Shown here in pieces: positions 36,514 through 46,483 of a stretch of DNA of 64,000 nt. The notes below the pieces were generated by a model. That model saw nothing but the letters and a program-made list of their open reading frames with translations. It ran no database searches and was not told the origin of the DNA. The DNA is from Gemmatimonadota bacterium (GTDB lineage Bacteria > JAAXHH01), in the NCBI GenBank assembly GCA_026705925.1, contig JAPOZT010000028.1:1-64000 (forward strand), given 5' to 3'. The translations under genes and the position numbers were made by a program. The stretch's first letter is position 1. The number at the start of each line of letters is the position of its first letter.

Positions 36514-39198
36514 ATGGCCGAGGGATTGCCCCCTCAGTACGACCCCGGAACCGTTGAGCGGAAGTGGTACGCTTTCTGGGAAGAGAACGAGTTCTTCCAC
36601 GCCGATCCGGCTTCCGGCAAGCCCCCCTATTCCATCGTCATACCCCCACCCAACATCACCGGCATACTCCACCTCGGCCACGTGCTGAACAACACGATCC
36701 AGGACGTGCTCATCCGGTTCAAGCGCATGCAGGGTTTCGAAACCCTCTGGATGCCGGGAACGGATCACGCCGGTATAGCCACGCACGTCGTCGTGGAACG
36801 GATGCTCGCGGAACAGGGCATCGACCGGGAGGAGATCGGCCGCGAGCGGTTCGTGGAAGAAGTGTGGAAATGGCGCGAGCAGTATGGCGGCACGATCATC
36901 CGCCAGTTGAAGGAACTGGGCTGTTCCTGCGACTGGGCGCGCGAGCGTTTCACCATGGACGAGGGGCTTTCCAGGGCGGTCCTCACGGTATTCATCGCAC
37001 TTTTTGAGAAGAAGATGATCTACCGGGGAAATCGCATAATCAACTGGTGTCCCCGCTGCAACACCGCCCTGTCCAACGAAGAGTCCGTACCCCGGGACGA
37101 CCAGGGATCGCTGTGGCGCATCCGGTATCCCCTGGCGGACGGCTCAGGCGGGATCAGCATCGCCACGACGAGGCCGGAGACCCTGCTCGGCGACGCGGCG
37201 GTTGCCGTCCACCCGGAGGACGAGCGGCACGCGCACCTGGTGGGCGAACAGGTCAGCCTGCCGCTGACGGACCGGTCCATCCCGATCATCGCGGACGCGG
37301 AACTGGTTGACCCGGCATTCGGCACGGGCGCCGTCAAGGTGACGCCGGCCCACGATTTCAACGATTTCATCCTCGGCAACAAGCACGATCTGCCCCAGAT
37401 CGTGATCATGGACGAGGACGGCGTGATGAACGAAGCCGCCGGCCCCGCCTACCGGGGACTGGACCGGTTCGAGTGCCGGCGCAGGGTCGTGAAGGACCTG
37501 GAAGACCTCGGCCTTCTGGAAGGAATCGAAGGTCACGTCCATGCCGTCCGCCACTGCCAGCGTTGCGATACGGTCCTCGAACCCCGGCTTTCCCGCCAGT
37601 GGTTCCTGAAGACCCGTCCGCTCGCCCGCCGTCTCCTGCGCGCCCTGGACGAAGACCGGATACCGGGCATTACCCCGGAGCACTGGGAGAAAACGTACCG
37701 CCACTGGCTCGAAAACATCGAGGACTGGTGCATTTCCCGCCAGTTGTGGTGGGGGCACCGAATCCCGGTATGGTACTGCGCATCATGCGGAAGCGTGCAC
37801 GCGGGCATCGAAGCGCCTGTGCAATGCGGCCGTTGCGGCCACGGCGTGCTGCACCAGGACGAAGACGTGCTCGACACCTGGTTTTCATCGGCCCTGTGGC
37901 CCTTTTCGACCATGGGCTGGCCGGAACGGACAGAGGAGCTTGGGACCTTCTATCCCACCTCCACGCTGGTCACCGGCCACGATATCCTGTTCTTCTGGGT
38001 CGTGCGCATGATGATGATGGGCTATGAATTCATGGACGACCGGCCCTTCGACGACGTCTATCTCACGAGCCTGGTCCGCGACATCAAGGGACGGAAACTG
38101 AGCAAGTCACTGGGCAATTCGCCCGATCCCCTGGAAGTCATGGATACCTACGGCGCGGATGCGCTGAGGTACGCCATGATGCTGATCGCGCCGCACGGAC
38201 AGGACCTGCTGTATTCCAACGAACAGGTTGAAGTGGGGCGCAATTTCGCGAACAAAATGTGGAATGCCGCACGGCTGGTGCTCATGCATCAGAAGCCGCC
38301 GGAATCCGGCCACCCGGAATCCGGCCATCCGGCTTCCGAGAACCTCTGGGACCGCTGGATCCTTTCCCGGCTGGACCGGACCGTTGATCAGGCGACGCGG
38401 TCCCTGGAGCAATATGCCTTCCACGAGACGGCGCTGCTCCTCTACGACTTCTTCTGGCACGACTACTGCGACTGGTATCTCGAAGTGATCAAGCAACGGC
38501 TCTACGACGAGACGGACGTCGTGTCCGCGGATCACGCGCGGCGCACGGCCCTGCGCGTGCTCGAGCAGACACTCAGGCTGTTTCACCCGTTCATGCCGTT
38601 CATCACCGAAGAAATCTGGCAGCATCTGAGACCCTACCTGGACGACCGGGACGCGGAACCGGCCGGCATCGTCGTCGCGCCCTGGCCGGAGACGCGTCCG
38701 AACCGGGTTCAGGAGGATGCCGAAGGGGACATACGTTACGTCCAGGAACTGATCGGGGCCATCCGGGGCGTCCGCGCCGACTTCAGAGTCCATCCTACCC
38801 AGGAGATGGCGGTACACTGCCGGGTCGCGGACTCTCGCCTGATCGAAGTGCTCTCCGGCCAGGCCCAGGCCGTCCAGTCGCTCGCCCGGTGCACGCTGGC
38901 CTTCGTCGACGATGACGAGGCCCGCCCCGCCGGTTGCGCATCCGGTGTGTTGCGGGACATGGAATTCTACATCCCGCTCAGCGGACTGATCGACCTGGAA
39001 ATCGAAACGGATCGCCTTTCCAAAGAGCGGACCCGGGTCGAGCAGGAGCTGGAAAAAGTCCGCAAGCGCCTTTCCAACGGCCAGTTCGTGCAAAAGGCGC
39101 CGGCGGATGTCGTCGAGAAGGAAAAGGACAAGCAAAACAACTACGAGGACATGATCGGCAGGCTGAATCGGAATCTCGAAATGATTTGTGCAGGATGA
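36514..39198 (+). CDS. valS: Valyl-tRNA synthetase
   Basis: A class I aminoacyl-tRNA synthetase of 894 residues charging tRNA-Val. The HIGH motif is HLGH in PPPNITGILHLGHVLNN, the KMSKS motif is KLSKS in GRKLSKSLGNSPDP, and the editing domain has TTRPETLLGDAAVAVHP. Cysteine pairs CASC and CGRC suggest a zinc knuckle. The C-terminus is the coiled-coil tRNA-binding arm (RLSKERTRVEQELEKVRKRL). A 5-residue repeat PESGH (2.8 copies) is inserted between the catalytic and anticodon-binding domains. The PHP gene overlaps its stop by 4 nt. Confidence 0.97.
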   Translation: MAEGLPPQYDPGTVERKWYAFWEENEFFHADPASGKPPYSIVIPPPNITGILHLGHVLNNTIQDVLIRFKRMQGFETLWMPGTDHAGIATHVVVERMLAEQGIDREEIGRERFVEEVWKWREQYGGTIIRQLKELGCSCDWARERFTMDEGLSRAVLTVFIALFEKKMIYRGNRIINWCPRCNTALSNEESVPRDDQGSLWRIRYPLADGSGGISIATTRPETLLGDAAVAVHPEDERHAHLVGEQVSLPLTDRSIPIIADAELVDPAFGTGAVKVTPAHDFNDFILGNKHDLPQIVIMDEDGVMNEAAGPAYRGLDRFECRRRVVKDLEDLGLLEGIEGHVHAVRHCQRCDTVLEPRLSRQWFLKTRPLARRLLRALDEDRIPGITPEHWEKTYRHWLENIEDWCISRQLWWGHRIPVWYCASCGSVHAGIEAPVQCGRCGHGVLHQDEDVLDTWFSSALWPFSTMGWPERTEELGTFYPTSTLVTGHDILFFWVVRMMMMGYEFMDDRPFDDVYLTSLVRDIKGRKLSKSLGNSPDPLEVMDTYGADALRYAMMLIAPHGQDLLYSNEQVEVGRNFANKMWNAARLVLMHQKPPESGHPESGHPASENLWDRWILSRLDRTVDQATRSLEQYAFHETALLLYDFFWHDYCDWYLEVIKQRLYDETDVVSADHARRTALRVLEQTLRLFHPFMPFITEEIWQHLRPYLDDRDAEPAGIVVAPWPETRPNRVQEDAEGDIRYVQELIGAIRGVRADFRVHPTQEMAVHCRVADSRLIEVLSGQAQAVQSLARCTLAFVDDDEARPAGCASGVLRDMEFYIPLSGLIDLEIETDRLSKERTRVEQELEKVRKRLSNGQFVQKAPADVVEKEKDKQNNYEDMIGRLNRNLEMICAG
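38299..38340 (+). repeat. 15-bp tandem repeat inside valS
   Basis: CCGGAATCCGGCCA(C/T) at 38299 and 38314 and a diverged third copy (CCGGCTTCCGAG) encode PESGH-PESGH-PASE. In frame at the hinge before the anticodon-binding domain. Confidence 0.9.
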
Positions 39199-40067
39199 GC
39201 GTCGAGTGCTATATTGATTTGCACGCCCACAGCGATTGTTCCGACGGCGTCGATACCCCGGAAGAACTCGTGTCGAAGGCCCGCGCGGCGGGCCTGTGCG
39301 CACTGGCGATTACGGACCACGACGCGGTGGACGGTGTGGAACGGGCGCGGCGCGAAACAGCCCGGCGCGAGTCGGCCGGTGACGAATCGGCCGGTGACGA
39401 ATCGGCCCTGGACCTGGAAATCGTACCCGGCGTGGAACTCAGTGCGCGGGAAGGCGATTCCGACGTGCATATCCTGGGTTACTGCTTCGATCCGGGCAAC
39501 CGGTCGTTGCTTTCGTACCTGGAGACCTTCCGGTCGCAGCGTCTGCACCGGGCGAAGGGCATCGTCCGTAAGCTGAACGACCTGGGCGTACCGCTTGAAC
39601 TGGATTCGGTCATCGCCCATGCGCAGGACGGAAAGACCAGCGTCGGCAGACCGCATATCGCCCGTGCGCTGGTGGAAAGTAATCAGGTCGATTCGATACA
39701 GGACGCCTTTACACGGTACCTGGGCAATCACGCCCCCGCGTACCTGCCAAAGGTTTTTTTCGCCGTCGAGGATGCGATCCAGGTGATCCACGACGCCGGC
39801 GGTGCGGCTGTGCTTGCCCATCCGGGGTCCCTCAGGCGGGACGAATTGATCCCCGGTTTCGTAAAGTCGGGCCTGGACGGCCTGGAGGTCATCCATCCGG
39901 ACCACTCCGGGACGGCCCGGCGCTACTACGGGCAACTGGCAGCGAAGCACGGTCTGGTGGCAACCGGCGGATCGGATTATCACGGACCCCGGGTCGACCG
40001 ATGCGGCCTTGGCGGCATGAAGGTGCCTCTGCATCATCTGACCGATCTGAAACGGATATTGGCTTGA
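39195..40067 (+). CDS. PHP-domain phosphoesterase (RNase AM/TrpH-like)
   Basis: A metal-dependent phosphoesterase of about 290 residues starting at ATG 39195, in ATGA overlap with valS; the track start 38934 lies in valS. Metal ligands of the PHP fold are visible: DLHAHSDCSDG, ITDHDAVDG, PGVELSA, LAHPGSLRRDE and SDYHGP. The family includes nucleoside 3',5'-bisphosphate phosphatases and 5'-3' exoribonucleases that finish rRNA 5' ends. Three copies of an ESAGD-type 5-residue repeat lie between the first helix and LDLEIVPGVEL. Confidence 0.88.
   Translation: MSVECYIDLHAHSDCSDGVDTPEELVSKARAAGLCALAITDHDAVDGVERARRETARRESAGDESAGDESALDLEIVPGVELSAREGDSDVHILGYCFDPGNRSLLSYLETFRSQRLHRAKGIVRKLNDLGVPLELDSVIAHAQDGKTSVGRPHIARALVESNQVDSIQDAFTRYLGNHAPAYLPKVFFAVEDAIQVIHDAGGAAVLAHPGSLRRDELIPGFVKSGLDGLEVIHPDHSGTARRYYGQLAAKHGLVATGGSDYHGPRVDRCGLGGMKVPLHHLTDLKRILA
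39369..39413 (+). repeat. 15-bp tandem repeat inside the PHP gene
   Basis: GA(G/A)TCGGCCGGTGAC at 39369 and 39384 followed by GAATCGGCCCTGGAC: three 15-bp units in frame encoding ESAGD, ESAGD, ESALD. Confidence 0.9.
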
Positions 40068-40127
40068 CGTAAAGCCGCATGCCTTAGCGTACGTTCGGTG
40101 TTTCTGCAGGATTCAAGGAGACGAAAA

Positions 40128-41162
40128 ATGCGTTTTGCCCTGCCGGACTTCTTTTCCAATGATATCGGCATCGATCTGGGTACGGCCAACACGCTCGTTT
40201 ACGTGCGCGGCAGAGGCATCGTCATCAACGAACCTTCGGTCGTGGCGGTCAATACCAAGACCGGCAAGGTCGTTGCCGTCGGTGCCGAGGCCAAGGTCAT
40301 GCTCGGCAGGGAACCACCCGACCTCAAGGCGCACCGGCCGTTGCGCGACGGCGTGATCGCCGACTTCGAGTATACGGAAGCCATGATACGGTACTTCATC
40401 CGCAAGGTGCTCAAGAATTCGTTCTTCATTCGGCCGCGCGTCGTGGCGTGTATCCCCTCGGGGGTGACCGACGTCGAGATGAGGGCGGTCCGGGATTCGG
40501 CGGAGCGGGCCGGCGCCAAGGAGGTGATGCTGATCTCCGAACCCATGGCGGCGGCCATCGGCTGTTCCCTGCCCGTGGAAGAGCCCGTGGGGAGCATGAT
40601 CATCGACATCGGCGGCGGCACCTCGGAAATCGCCGTGATCTCGCTCGGCGGCATCGTGACGGCAAAGTCGGTACGCATCGGCGGCGATGAGATGGACGAG
40701 GCCATCATCAACCACATGAAGAACGACTGCAACCTTCAAATCGGTTTCAACATGGCCGAACAGATCAAGTGGAAACTCGGTTCGGCCTATCCCGTGTTCG
40801 ACCGGGAACTGGAAATGACGGTAAAGGGGCTCGACCTGATCGACCGGATACCACGTTCGGTCGTGGTCGATTCCCTGGCGATCCGCAGGGTGCTTTCGCA
40901 GCCGCTCGACGGTGTGATCATGGCGGTGAGGCAAACCCTGGAATTGACGCCGGCGGAACTCGCGGCCGATATCATCGATCGCGGCATTATCATCAGCGGC
41001 GGCGGGTCCCGGCTGCCTGGCCTGGACAGGCAAATTACGAAGGAGACGAAGCTGCCGGTAAGGCTCGACGACGAGCCCATGACCTCGGTAGTCCGCGGAG
41101 CGGGGAAGATCATCGAAAACTACGCCGCCTACGAGACTATGCTGAGCGTCTTGAAAGACTAG
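40128..41162 (+). CDS. mreB: Rod shape-determining protein MreB
   Basis: The bacterial actin that directs lateral wall synthesis. ATG 40128 (MRFALPDFFSNDIGIDLGTA) has AAGGAG 7 nt upstream and gives 344 residues; the GTG at 40098 from the track is less likely. Motifs: the nucleotide-binding DIGIDLGTANTLVYV, IIDIGGGTSEIAVIS, and IISGGGSRLPGLD. It heads the elongasome cluster, with mreC starting 1 nt after its stop. Confidence 0.97.
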   Translation: MRFALPDFFSNDIGIDLGTANTLVYVRGRGIVINEPSVVAVNTKTGKVVAVGAEAKVMLGREPPDLKAHRPLRDGVIADFEYTEAMIRYFIRKVLKNSFFIRPRVVACIPSGVTDVEMRAVRDSAERAGAKEVMLISEPMAAAIGCSLPVEEPVGSMIIDIGGGTSEIAVISLGGIVTAKSVRIGGDEMDEAIINHMKNDCNLQIGFNMAEQIKWKLGSAYPVFDRELEMTVKGLDLIDRIPRSVVVDSLAIRRVLSQPLDGVIMAVRQTLELTPAELAADIIDRGIIISGGGSRLPGLDRQITKETKLPVRLDDEPMTSVVRGAGKIIENYAAYETMLSVLKD

Positions 41163-41163
41163 C

Positions 41164-41979
41164 ATGTTCCGGTTCTTCTACATTCTCTACCACCATCGCC
41201 AGTACACCGCTTTCGCCCTCGCCATGATCATCTCGATCCTGCTGCTGACAGCGGCCCCGCAGCGGCAGATCGGAATCACGCGTGTCGTCTGGCTGATGGT
41301 ACTGACGCCGTTCCAGGAAGCGTTCGCCTTCATTCCATCCTATTTCAATCTCAAATCCGAAAACCAGCTTCTGCGCCAGAAACTCGTCCAGATGCAGTTG
41401 CGGGCGGCCGATTACGAGGAGCGAAGATTCGAAAACGAGCGGCTGCGCGGGCTGCTCAGCCTGAAGGAGAAAAACAGGTACAACTACGTTCCCGCCGAAG
41501 TCATCGGCTGGAACACGGACCAGAGACTGAACACCATCGTCATCGATGTCGGCCGTTCCGAGCAGATCCAGAAATACATGGCTGTTGTCATGGAAGACGG
41601 CGTCCTCGGCAGAATCATCGAAGTCGGCCTGACTTCGTCCTACGTCCAGCTGCTGACCGACCGGAACAGCCGTATCAGCGGCCTGGTCCAGCGGAGCCGG
41701 GAACAGGGGATCATTCGATACGTGAATGATGCGTTGTACATGCAGTTGCCCCTTCGGGCCGATGTCCGCGTAGGCGACCGCGTGGTGACGTCCGGCCTGG
41801 GGGAGACCTTCCCGTCCGGTTTGCCGGTGGGCAGCATCGGCCGGATCGCGTTGGACAGCCGGAACCTGTTCAAGCAGGTTTCGATAACTCCCGTGGTGGA
41901 ACTGAATCGCCTGGAGGAGGTGTTCGTAATCGCGGGCGAGGAAACGCCTGATGCGGTAGATTCGCTTCTGGCCCAGTGA
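41164..41979 (+). CDS. mreC: Rod shape-determining protein MreC
   Basis: A bitopic scaffold of the elongasome, 271 residues: one N-terminal transmembrane segment (YTAFALAMIISILLLTAAP), a coiled coil (LKSENQLLRQKLVQMQLRAA), then the beta-barrel domain with VITSGLGETFPSGLPVG-like sequence (RVVTSGLGETFPSGLPVGSI). It connects MreB/MreD with PBP2. Gene order mreB-mreC-mreD is standard. Confidence 0.96.
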   Translation: MFRFFYILYHHRQYTAFALAMIISILLLTAAPQRQIGITRVVWLMVLTPFQEAFAFIPSYFNLKSENQLLRQKLVQMQLRAADYEERRFENERLRGLLSLKEKNRYNYVPAEVIGWNTDQRLNTIVIDVGRSEQIQKYMAVVMEDGVLGRIIEVGLTSSYVQLLTDRNSRISGLVQRSREQGIIRYVNDALYMQLPLRADVRVGDRVVTSGLGETFPSGLPVGSIGRIALDSRNLFKQVSITPVVELNRLEEVFVIAGEETPDAVDSLLAQ

Positions 41980-42019
41980 CTTCGGCAAATCCAGGCCGGT
42001 TACATGACCCGGTTTTCTC

Positions 42020-42520
42020 ATGCGCCTAAAACACGTTATCCTGCTGTTCCTGGCGTTTGTCGTCGACAGCACCTGGGGACACGAGATCGCCATTTGGGGA
42101 ATCCGGCCTGATTTCGTATTGATCATGCTGATCTACGGTGCGATGGAATCGGGGGCCTTCGCGGGGACCATCCTGGGCTTCAGCGTCGGGTTGCTGGAGG
42201 ATTTCAACGGCTCGCCTGAACACCTGGGACTCAACGCCCTGTGCAATACGCTGGTCGCATACGGTGTGGGCATTGCCGGAAACACGCTTTACCGGGACAG
42301 CCTCTCCACTCTGCTGCTCACGCTGCTGGCCGCCGGCTTTGTCCATTCCGCCATTTTCTGGCTGGTGTTTACCCGGTTGCAACTGGCCGAATCGGTATAC
42401 ATGCTGGGAACGGTTTCGTTGCCCACGATGCTCTACACGATCTCCATGGCGGTTTTACTGATCGTCGGATTCACCTTTCGACAGGGACAGTTCAATGTCC
42501 GTTGGCTTTTCCCAGAATGA
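42020..42520 (+). CDS. mreD: Rod shape-determining protein MreD
   Basis: A 166-residue polytopic membrane protein with about five hydrophobic segments. Typical features are IRPDFVLIMLIYGAMESGAF and GFSVGLLEDFNGSPEHLGLN. It starts with ATG 42020 and its 3' end overlaps mrdA by 26 nt, suggesting coupled translation of MreD and PBP2. Confidence 0.93.
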   Translation: MRLKHVILLFLAFVVDSTWGHEIAIWGIRPDFVLIMLIYGAMESGAFAGTILGFSVGLLEDFNGSPEHLGLNALCNTLVAYGVGIAGNTLYRDSLSTLLLTLLAAGFVHSAIFWLVFTRLQLAESVYMLGTVSLPTMLYTISMAVLLIVGFTFRQGQFNVRWLFPE

Positions 42521-44315
42521 CACCCCCACCCACAGGGGCCAGCTGTACCTGTTCATTGGTATCGTGACCGCGCTTTTTCTCCTGCTCGCCGTGCGCCTGT
42601 TTTATTTCCAGGTTATTTCGGGCGAGGAGTACAGGGCGCACTCGGAACGGAACCGGATGCGGCCCGTCGTGATCGAGGCGCTGCGTGGACTGATCATGGA
42701 CCGGAACGGGGTCGTTCTGGCGGAAAACAGGCCCTCCTACACCATCGCCGCCGCTCCTTTCGAGACTTCCGACGAGACCGTGGACTACCTGGGCGAGCTC
42801 ACCGGCCGGGATGCCCGGGCCATCCGTATGCGTATCCGCGATCCGTCGGTAAACAGGTTCAATCCCATACCGGTCCATCGGAACGTTTCCTTTGAAATCG
42901 CGTGTCGGGTCGAAGAACATCTGCCGGACCTGCCCGGCGTGCTCGTTCAGATCACTCCCGGGCGGACGTACGGCACGGGCGAGTTGGCGAGCCACGTGCT
43001 CGGTTACGTTTCCGAGATCAACCAACAGGAACTCGAGGGACGGAGCGAAGAAGGCTATCGTTCCGGGGATATCATCGGGAAAATGGGAGTGGAAAAGGCC
43101 TTCGAGCATCACCTTCGCGGCCAGAACGGCCTGGAATTCATGGAAGTGAACGCGCGCGGACAGGAACTCGGTCCGTTGCCCGGCATGCCGGCCCTGCTGC
43201 CGGAATCGGGTAACAACGTCTACCTGACGCTTGACACCCGGGTTCAGGCCGTCGCCGAAGAGGCGATTCCCGATAGCCTGGCCGGCGCGCTCGTGGCGGT
43301 GGATCCCATGACCGGCGCGGTCATCGCAATCGTCAGCAGGCCCGGATTCGATCCGAACCTGTTTACGGAGCGGATTCCCCAGGAGACGTGGGATTCGCTG
43401 GCCAACCATCCCATGAAGCCCCTGTTGGACCGGACCCTGGACGGGCAGTATCCACCGGCTTCCACGATGAAGATCGTAACGGCCTCCGCAGCGCTGGACG
43501 AGCACGTGGTCACGCCGTCCACGCTTCTCCGTCCCTGCAATCACGGTTACCAGTTCGGGAATCGCTGGGCGGGGTGCTGGACCCCCGGTCACGGTTCCCT
43601 GCCCTTCAGGGACGCCATGGCCCAGTCCTGTGACGTCTATTTCTACCAGGTGGGACACCAGCTGGGACTGGAACGCTGGAGCCGGTACGCCCGGGGCTTT
43701 GGCCTGGGAACGCCGACCGGTTTCGACGTGGGCGACGAACAGGGCGGCCTGGTTCCGGACACCGACTACTACGATCCGGCGGAAAACCGCGTGTGGACGC
43801 CCGGTAAGATACTGAACCTGGCGATCGGTCAGGGTGAACTGCTCGTCACGCCGCTGCAGATGGCGATGTTGACCGCCGCGGTGGCAAATGGAGGCACGCT
43901 TTACCGGCCTTTCATACTCGACCGGGTGGAGTCGGCCGGCGGAGAATCGGTGGAATCCAGCGAATCGAGCATAAAGGACACGCTGTCCGTTTCACCGGAG
44001 ACGCTGCGCCTGATCCGGGAATCCCTGATAAGCGTGGTCAATGAGGGAACCGCGCGGTCGGCGCAACTGCCCTACGCGCAACTGGCGGGCAAGACGGGCA
44101 CGGCCGAAAACCCGCACGGCGATAGTCATTCCTGGTTTGTCGCGTATGCGCCGGCCGAATCACCGCGTATCGCCGTCGCGGCGATTATGGAGAACGCGCC
44201 GTCGGGTTCTGCCGTGCCGGTCGTACGCCAGGTGGTCGACACCTGGCTTTCACTCGAACCAAGACCAGTCGCCGGCCGGATCGACGGCGGATACTCCGAA
44301 GATGCCGCACCTTAG
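42495..44315 (+). CDS. mrdA: Peptidoglycan transpeptidase PBP2 (elongation-specific)
   Basis: A class B penicillin-binding protein of 606 residues for lateral wall growth. It has an N-terminal anchor (LYLFIGIVTALFLLLAVRLF), the PBP dimer domain with RGLIMDRNGVVLAENRPSY, and the transpeptidase with STMK (about residue 322), SCD and KTGTAENP (about 533). Position between mreD and rodA defines it as PBP2; it has no PASTA domain, unlike the FtsI of this window. Confidence 0.96.
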   Translation: MSVGFSQNDTPTHRGQLYLFIGIVTALFLLLAVRLFYFQVISGEEYRAHSERNRMRPVVIEALRGLIMDRNGVVLAENRPSYTIAAAPFETSDETVDYLGELTGRDARAIRMRIRDPSVNRFNPIPVHRNVSFEIACRVEEHLPDLPGVLVQITPGRTYGTGELASHVLGYVSEINQQELEGRSEEGYRSGDIIGKMGVEKAFEHHLRGQNGLEFMEVNARGQELGPLPGMPALLPESGNNVYLTLDTRVQAVAEEAIPDSLAGALVAVDPMTGAVIAIVSRPGFDPNLFTERIPQETWDSLANHPMKPLLDRTLDGQYPPASTMKIVTASAALDEHVVTPSTLLRPCNHGYQFGNRWAGCWTPGHGSLPFRDAMAQSCDVYFYQVGHQLGLERWSRYARGFGLGTPTGFDVGDEQGGLVPDTDYYDPAENRVWTPGKILNLAIGQGELLVTPLQMAMLTAAVANGGTLYRPFILDRVESAGGESVESSESSIKDTLSVSPETLRLIRESLISVVNEGTARSAQLPYAQLAGKTGTAENPHGDSHSWFVAYAPAESPRIAVAAIMENAPSGSAVPVVRQVVDTWLSLEPRPVAGRIDGGYSEDAAP

Positions 44316-44349
44316 CACCCATACTCCCCGGGAGCACGTCTGAAATACA

Positions 44350-45567
44350 ATGGAAACCCATTTAAGCCGCACGCTCGTCATCATCTCCATACTGTTGTCC
44401 GTGATCGGCATCATCGTGATCTACAGCGCCACGCGGGACGAGACCGGACTGGGCACGTCCCGTTACATGCTGCAGTCCATGTGGTTCGTGGCCGGCATCG
44501 GGGTGATGTACATCACATCGGTGCTGCCCATTCGTTTCCTCCAGGCCATGACCATTCCCGTTTTTGTCGTGGTGATGATCCTGCTGGTCGTTGTGCTGGC
44601 CTCCGAAACCGTCAAGGGGTCCAGCCGGTGGATCAGACTCGGCTTCATCGGCATTCAGCCTTCCGAACTGGCGAAGATCGCCGTCATTATGGCGCTCGCG
44701 CAGTATCTTTCCCAGTTGCGTACCAACATACACCGGCCTTCGGTCATGGCCACCTGCGGCGTGATCGTGGCACTGCCCGTTTTCCTCATCCTGTCTCAAC
44801 CCGACCTGGGCACCTCCATCGTCTTCGGGGCGATCTTCTGCGGCGTGCTGCTCTGGGCGGGGTTGAGCGTCCTCCAGCTGCTGCTCATGGTTTCCCCGCT
44901 GATCGGCGTCGTAATCGGCGTCGTGAGCGGGTTCGACTGGGTCATCTGGTCCGTATTCATACTGATCGTGGCGGGCATCATGTACCTGAAGTGGCCGCCA
45001 CGTTTCGTCACCGTATTCCTCACCGTAACGCACCTGGCCGTGGGCCTGGGTGCGGAGCCGCTTTGGGATTCGCTGCACGACTACCAGCAACAACGCGTCG
45101 AGACCTTTCTGAATCCCCAGGTCGATCCGAAGGGCGCGGGATACCAGATCATCCAGTCCAAGATCGCCATCGGATCGGGCGGATTGCTCGGCCGCGGGTT
45201 TCTGCAGGGGTCCCAGACCAGCCTGGCGTTCCTGCCCGAGCAGCACACGGATTTCATCTTCTCGGTCATTGCCGAGGAATTCGGGTTCATCGGATCAATG
45301 GCCGTCCTCATCCTGTGCTACCTCTTCATACTCATCGGGATCTACATCGCGATGAACGTCAAAAGCCGGTACCAGAGCCTGCTCGCGGCCGGCTGCGTAT
45401 CCGTCTTCACTTTTCACGTGATCATGAACGTGGGGATGGCCGTCGGTGTGCTGCCGATCGCCGGCATACCCCTGCCCTTTCTCAGCTACGGCGGCTCCTT
45501 TCTGATGACCAGCCTGATCCTGTGCGGCCTGCTGCTGAATGTATGGCGCCATCGATTTGACTACTGA
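44350..45567 (+). CDS. rodA: Peptidoglycan glycosyltransferase RodA
   Basis: A SEDS-family polymerase paired with PBP2, 405 residues and about ten membrane segments. Conserved pieces are GIIVIYSATRDETG, LGFIGIQPSELAKIAVIMAL, LSQPDLGTSIVFGA, LPEQHTDFIFSVIAEEFGF and AGIPLPFLSYGGSFL. It follows mrdA by 34 nt and precedes lgt by 50 nt. Confidence 0.96.
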   Translation: METHLSRTLVIISILLSVIGIIVIYSATRDETGLGTSRYMLQSMWFVAGIGVMYITSVLPIRFLQAMTIPVFVVVMILLVVVLASETVKGSSRWIRLGFIGIQPSELAKIAVIMALAQYLSQLRTNIHRPSVMATCGVIVALPVFLILSQPDLGTSIVFGAIFCGVLLWAGLSVLQLLLMVSPLIGVVIGVVSGFDWVIWSVFILIVAGIMYLKWPPRFVTVFLTVTHLAVGLGAEPLWDSLHDYQQQRVETFLNPQVDPKGAGYQIIQSKIAIGSGGLLGRGFLQGSQTSLAFLPEQHTDFIFSVIAEEFGFIGSMAVLILCYLFILIGIYIAMNVKSRYQSLLAAGCVSVFTFHVIMNVGMAVGVLPIAGIPLPFLSYGGSFLMTSLILCGLLLNVWRHRFDY

Positions 45568-45617
45568 GTGCAGTTTCACGCCTGAAACCCGGCTACCGCC
45601 GCGAACGAGGAAAGTCC

Positions 45618-46451
45618 ATGCATCCCATCCTTTTTGAGATCGGTCCGTTAACCGTACGCACCTATGGCCTGCTGCTGGCCGTTTCATTCATCGCGGGGAT
45701 ACTTCTGGCGCTGAGGCGGGCCAGGGCGCGCGGCCTGAACCAGAACCAGATGGTCAACATGAGCCTGCTCATCATGCTCGCGGGCATCGTCGGCGCCAGG
45801 ATCATGTACGTCATTCCCCACTGGAACGAGTTCAGCGCGAACCCCCTCGACATCATCAGTCCCTTTCAAAGCTCCGGTTCGATCGGCCTGACCGGCCTGA
45901 CCATGTACGGCGGGTTCATCGCGGCGGTCCTGGTATCCATCCTCTACCTGCGCGTGAACCGGTTGTCCATCTGGAAGGCCTGCGACGCCTTCGCGCCGAG
46001 TATCGCGCTCGGCATCGGCGTGAGCCGCGTCGGCTGTTTCATGAACGGCTGCTGTTTCGGACTGCCCACCGAGTCCGCCCTGGGCGTGGTCTTCCCGGCG
46101 TTCAGCGCGGCGGGCTCGTTCTACCCGGACGTACCCCTGCATCCGGCCCAGCTTTACAACGCGGCGCTGGGCTTCGGTCTTTTCGGCCTTTTGATGTGGC
46201 TGGACCGCAGGCCGAGATACGACGGATTCCTCTTTGCCGTGCTGCTGATCGCCGAACCTGTAACCCGGTTCTTCGTCGATCTCTTCAGGTACTATGAATC
46301 GAGCATGACCCTGGGCAGCCTGGGCGGGGTGGCCCTGTCCGTAAACCAGGGGATCAGCCTCGTACTGATCGGCCTGGGATTCCTCCTCCTGGGATGGGCC
46401 AGGACCCGTGCGCGGCAACGCTCGTCGCGAAGCCGGTCACGTCGCGCTTAG
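45618..46451 (+). CDS. lgt: Prolipoprotein diacylglyceryl transferase
   Basis: Transfers diacylglycerol from phosphatidylglycerol to the lipobox cysteine of lipoproteins, the first step of lipoprotein maturation in the inner membrane. The 277-residue protein starts MHPILFEIGPLTVRTYGLLL and contains the family signature region GVSRVGCFMNGCCFGLPTES; about seven membrane segments. GAGGAAAG precedes the ATG. Its last codons run into the tandem-repeat region, so the C-terminal basic tail (TRARQRSSRSRSRRA) may itself be repeat-derived. Confidence 0.94.
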   Translation: MHPILFEIGPLTVRTYGLLLAVSFIAGILLALRRARARGLNQNQMVNMSLLIMLAGIVGARIMYVIPHWNEFSANPLDIISPFQSSGSIGLTGLTMYGGFIAAVLVSILYLRVNRLSIWKACDAFAPSIALGIGVSRVGCFMNGCCFGLPTESALGVVFPAFSAAGSFYPDVPLHPAQLYNAALGFGLFGLLMWLDRRPRYDGFLFAVLLIAEPVTRFFVDLFRYYESSMTLGSLGGVALSVNQGISLVLIGLGFLLLGWARTRARQRSSRSRSRRA

Positions 46452-46483
46452 TCGCACGAAGCCGGTCACGTCGCGCTTAGTCG
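46428..46483. repeat. 29-bp-spaced direct repeat at the lgt 3' end
   Basis: CGAAGCCGGTCACGTCGCGC plus TTAGTCG is found at 46428-46454 and again, identical, at 46457-46483. The lgt stop codon lies inside the first copy. Confidence 0.92.
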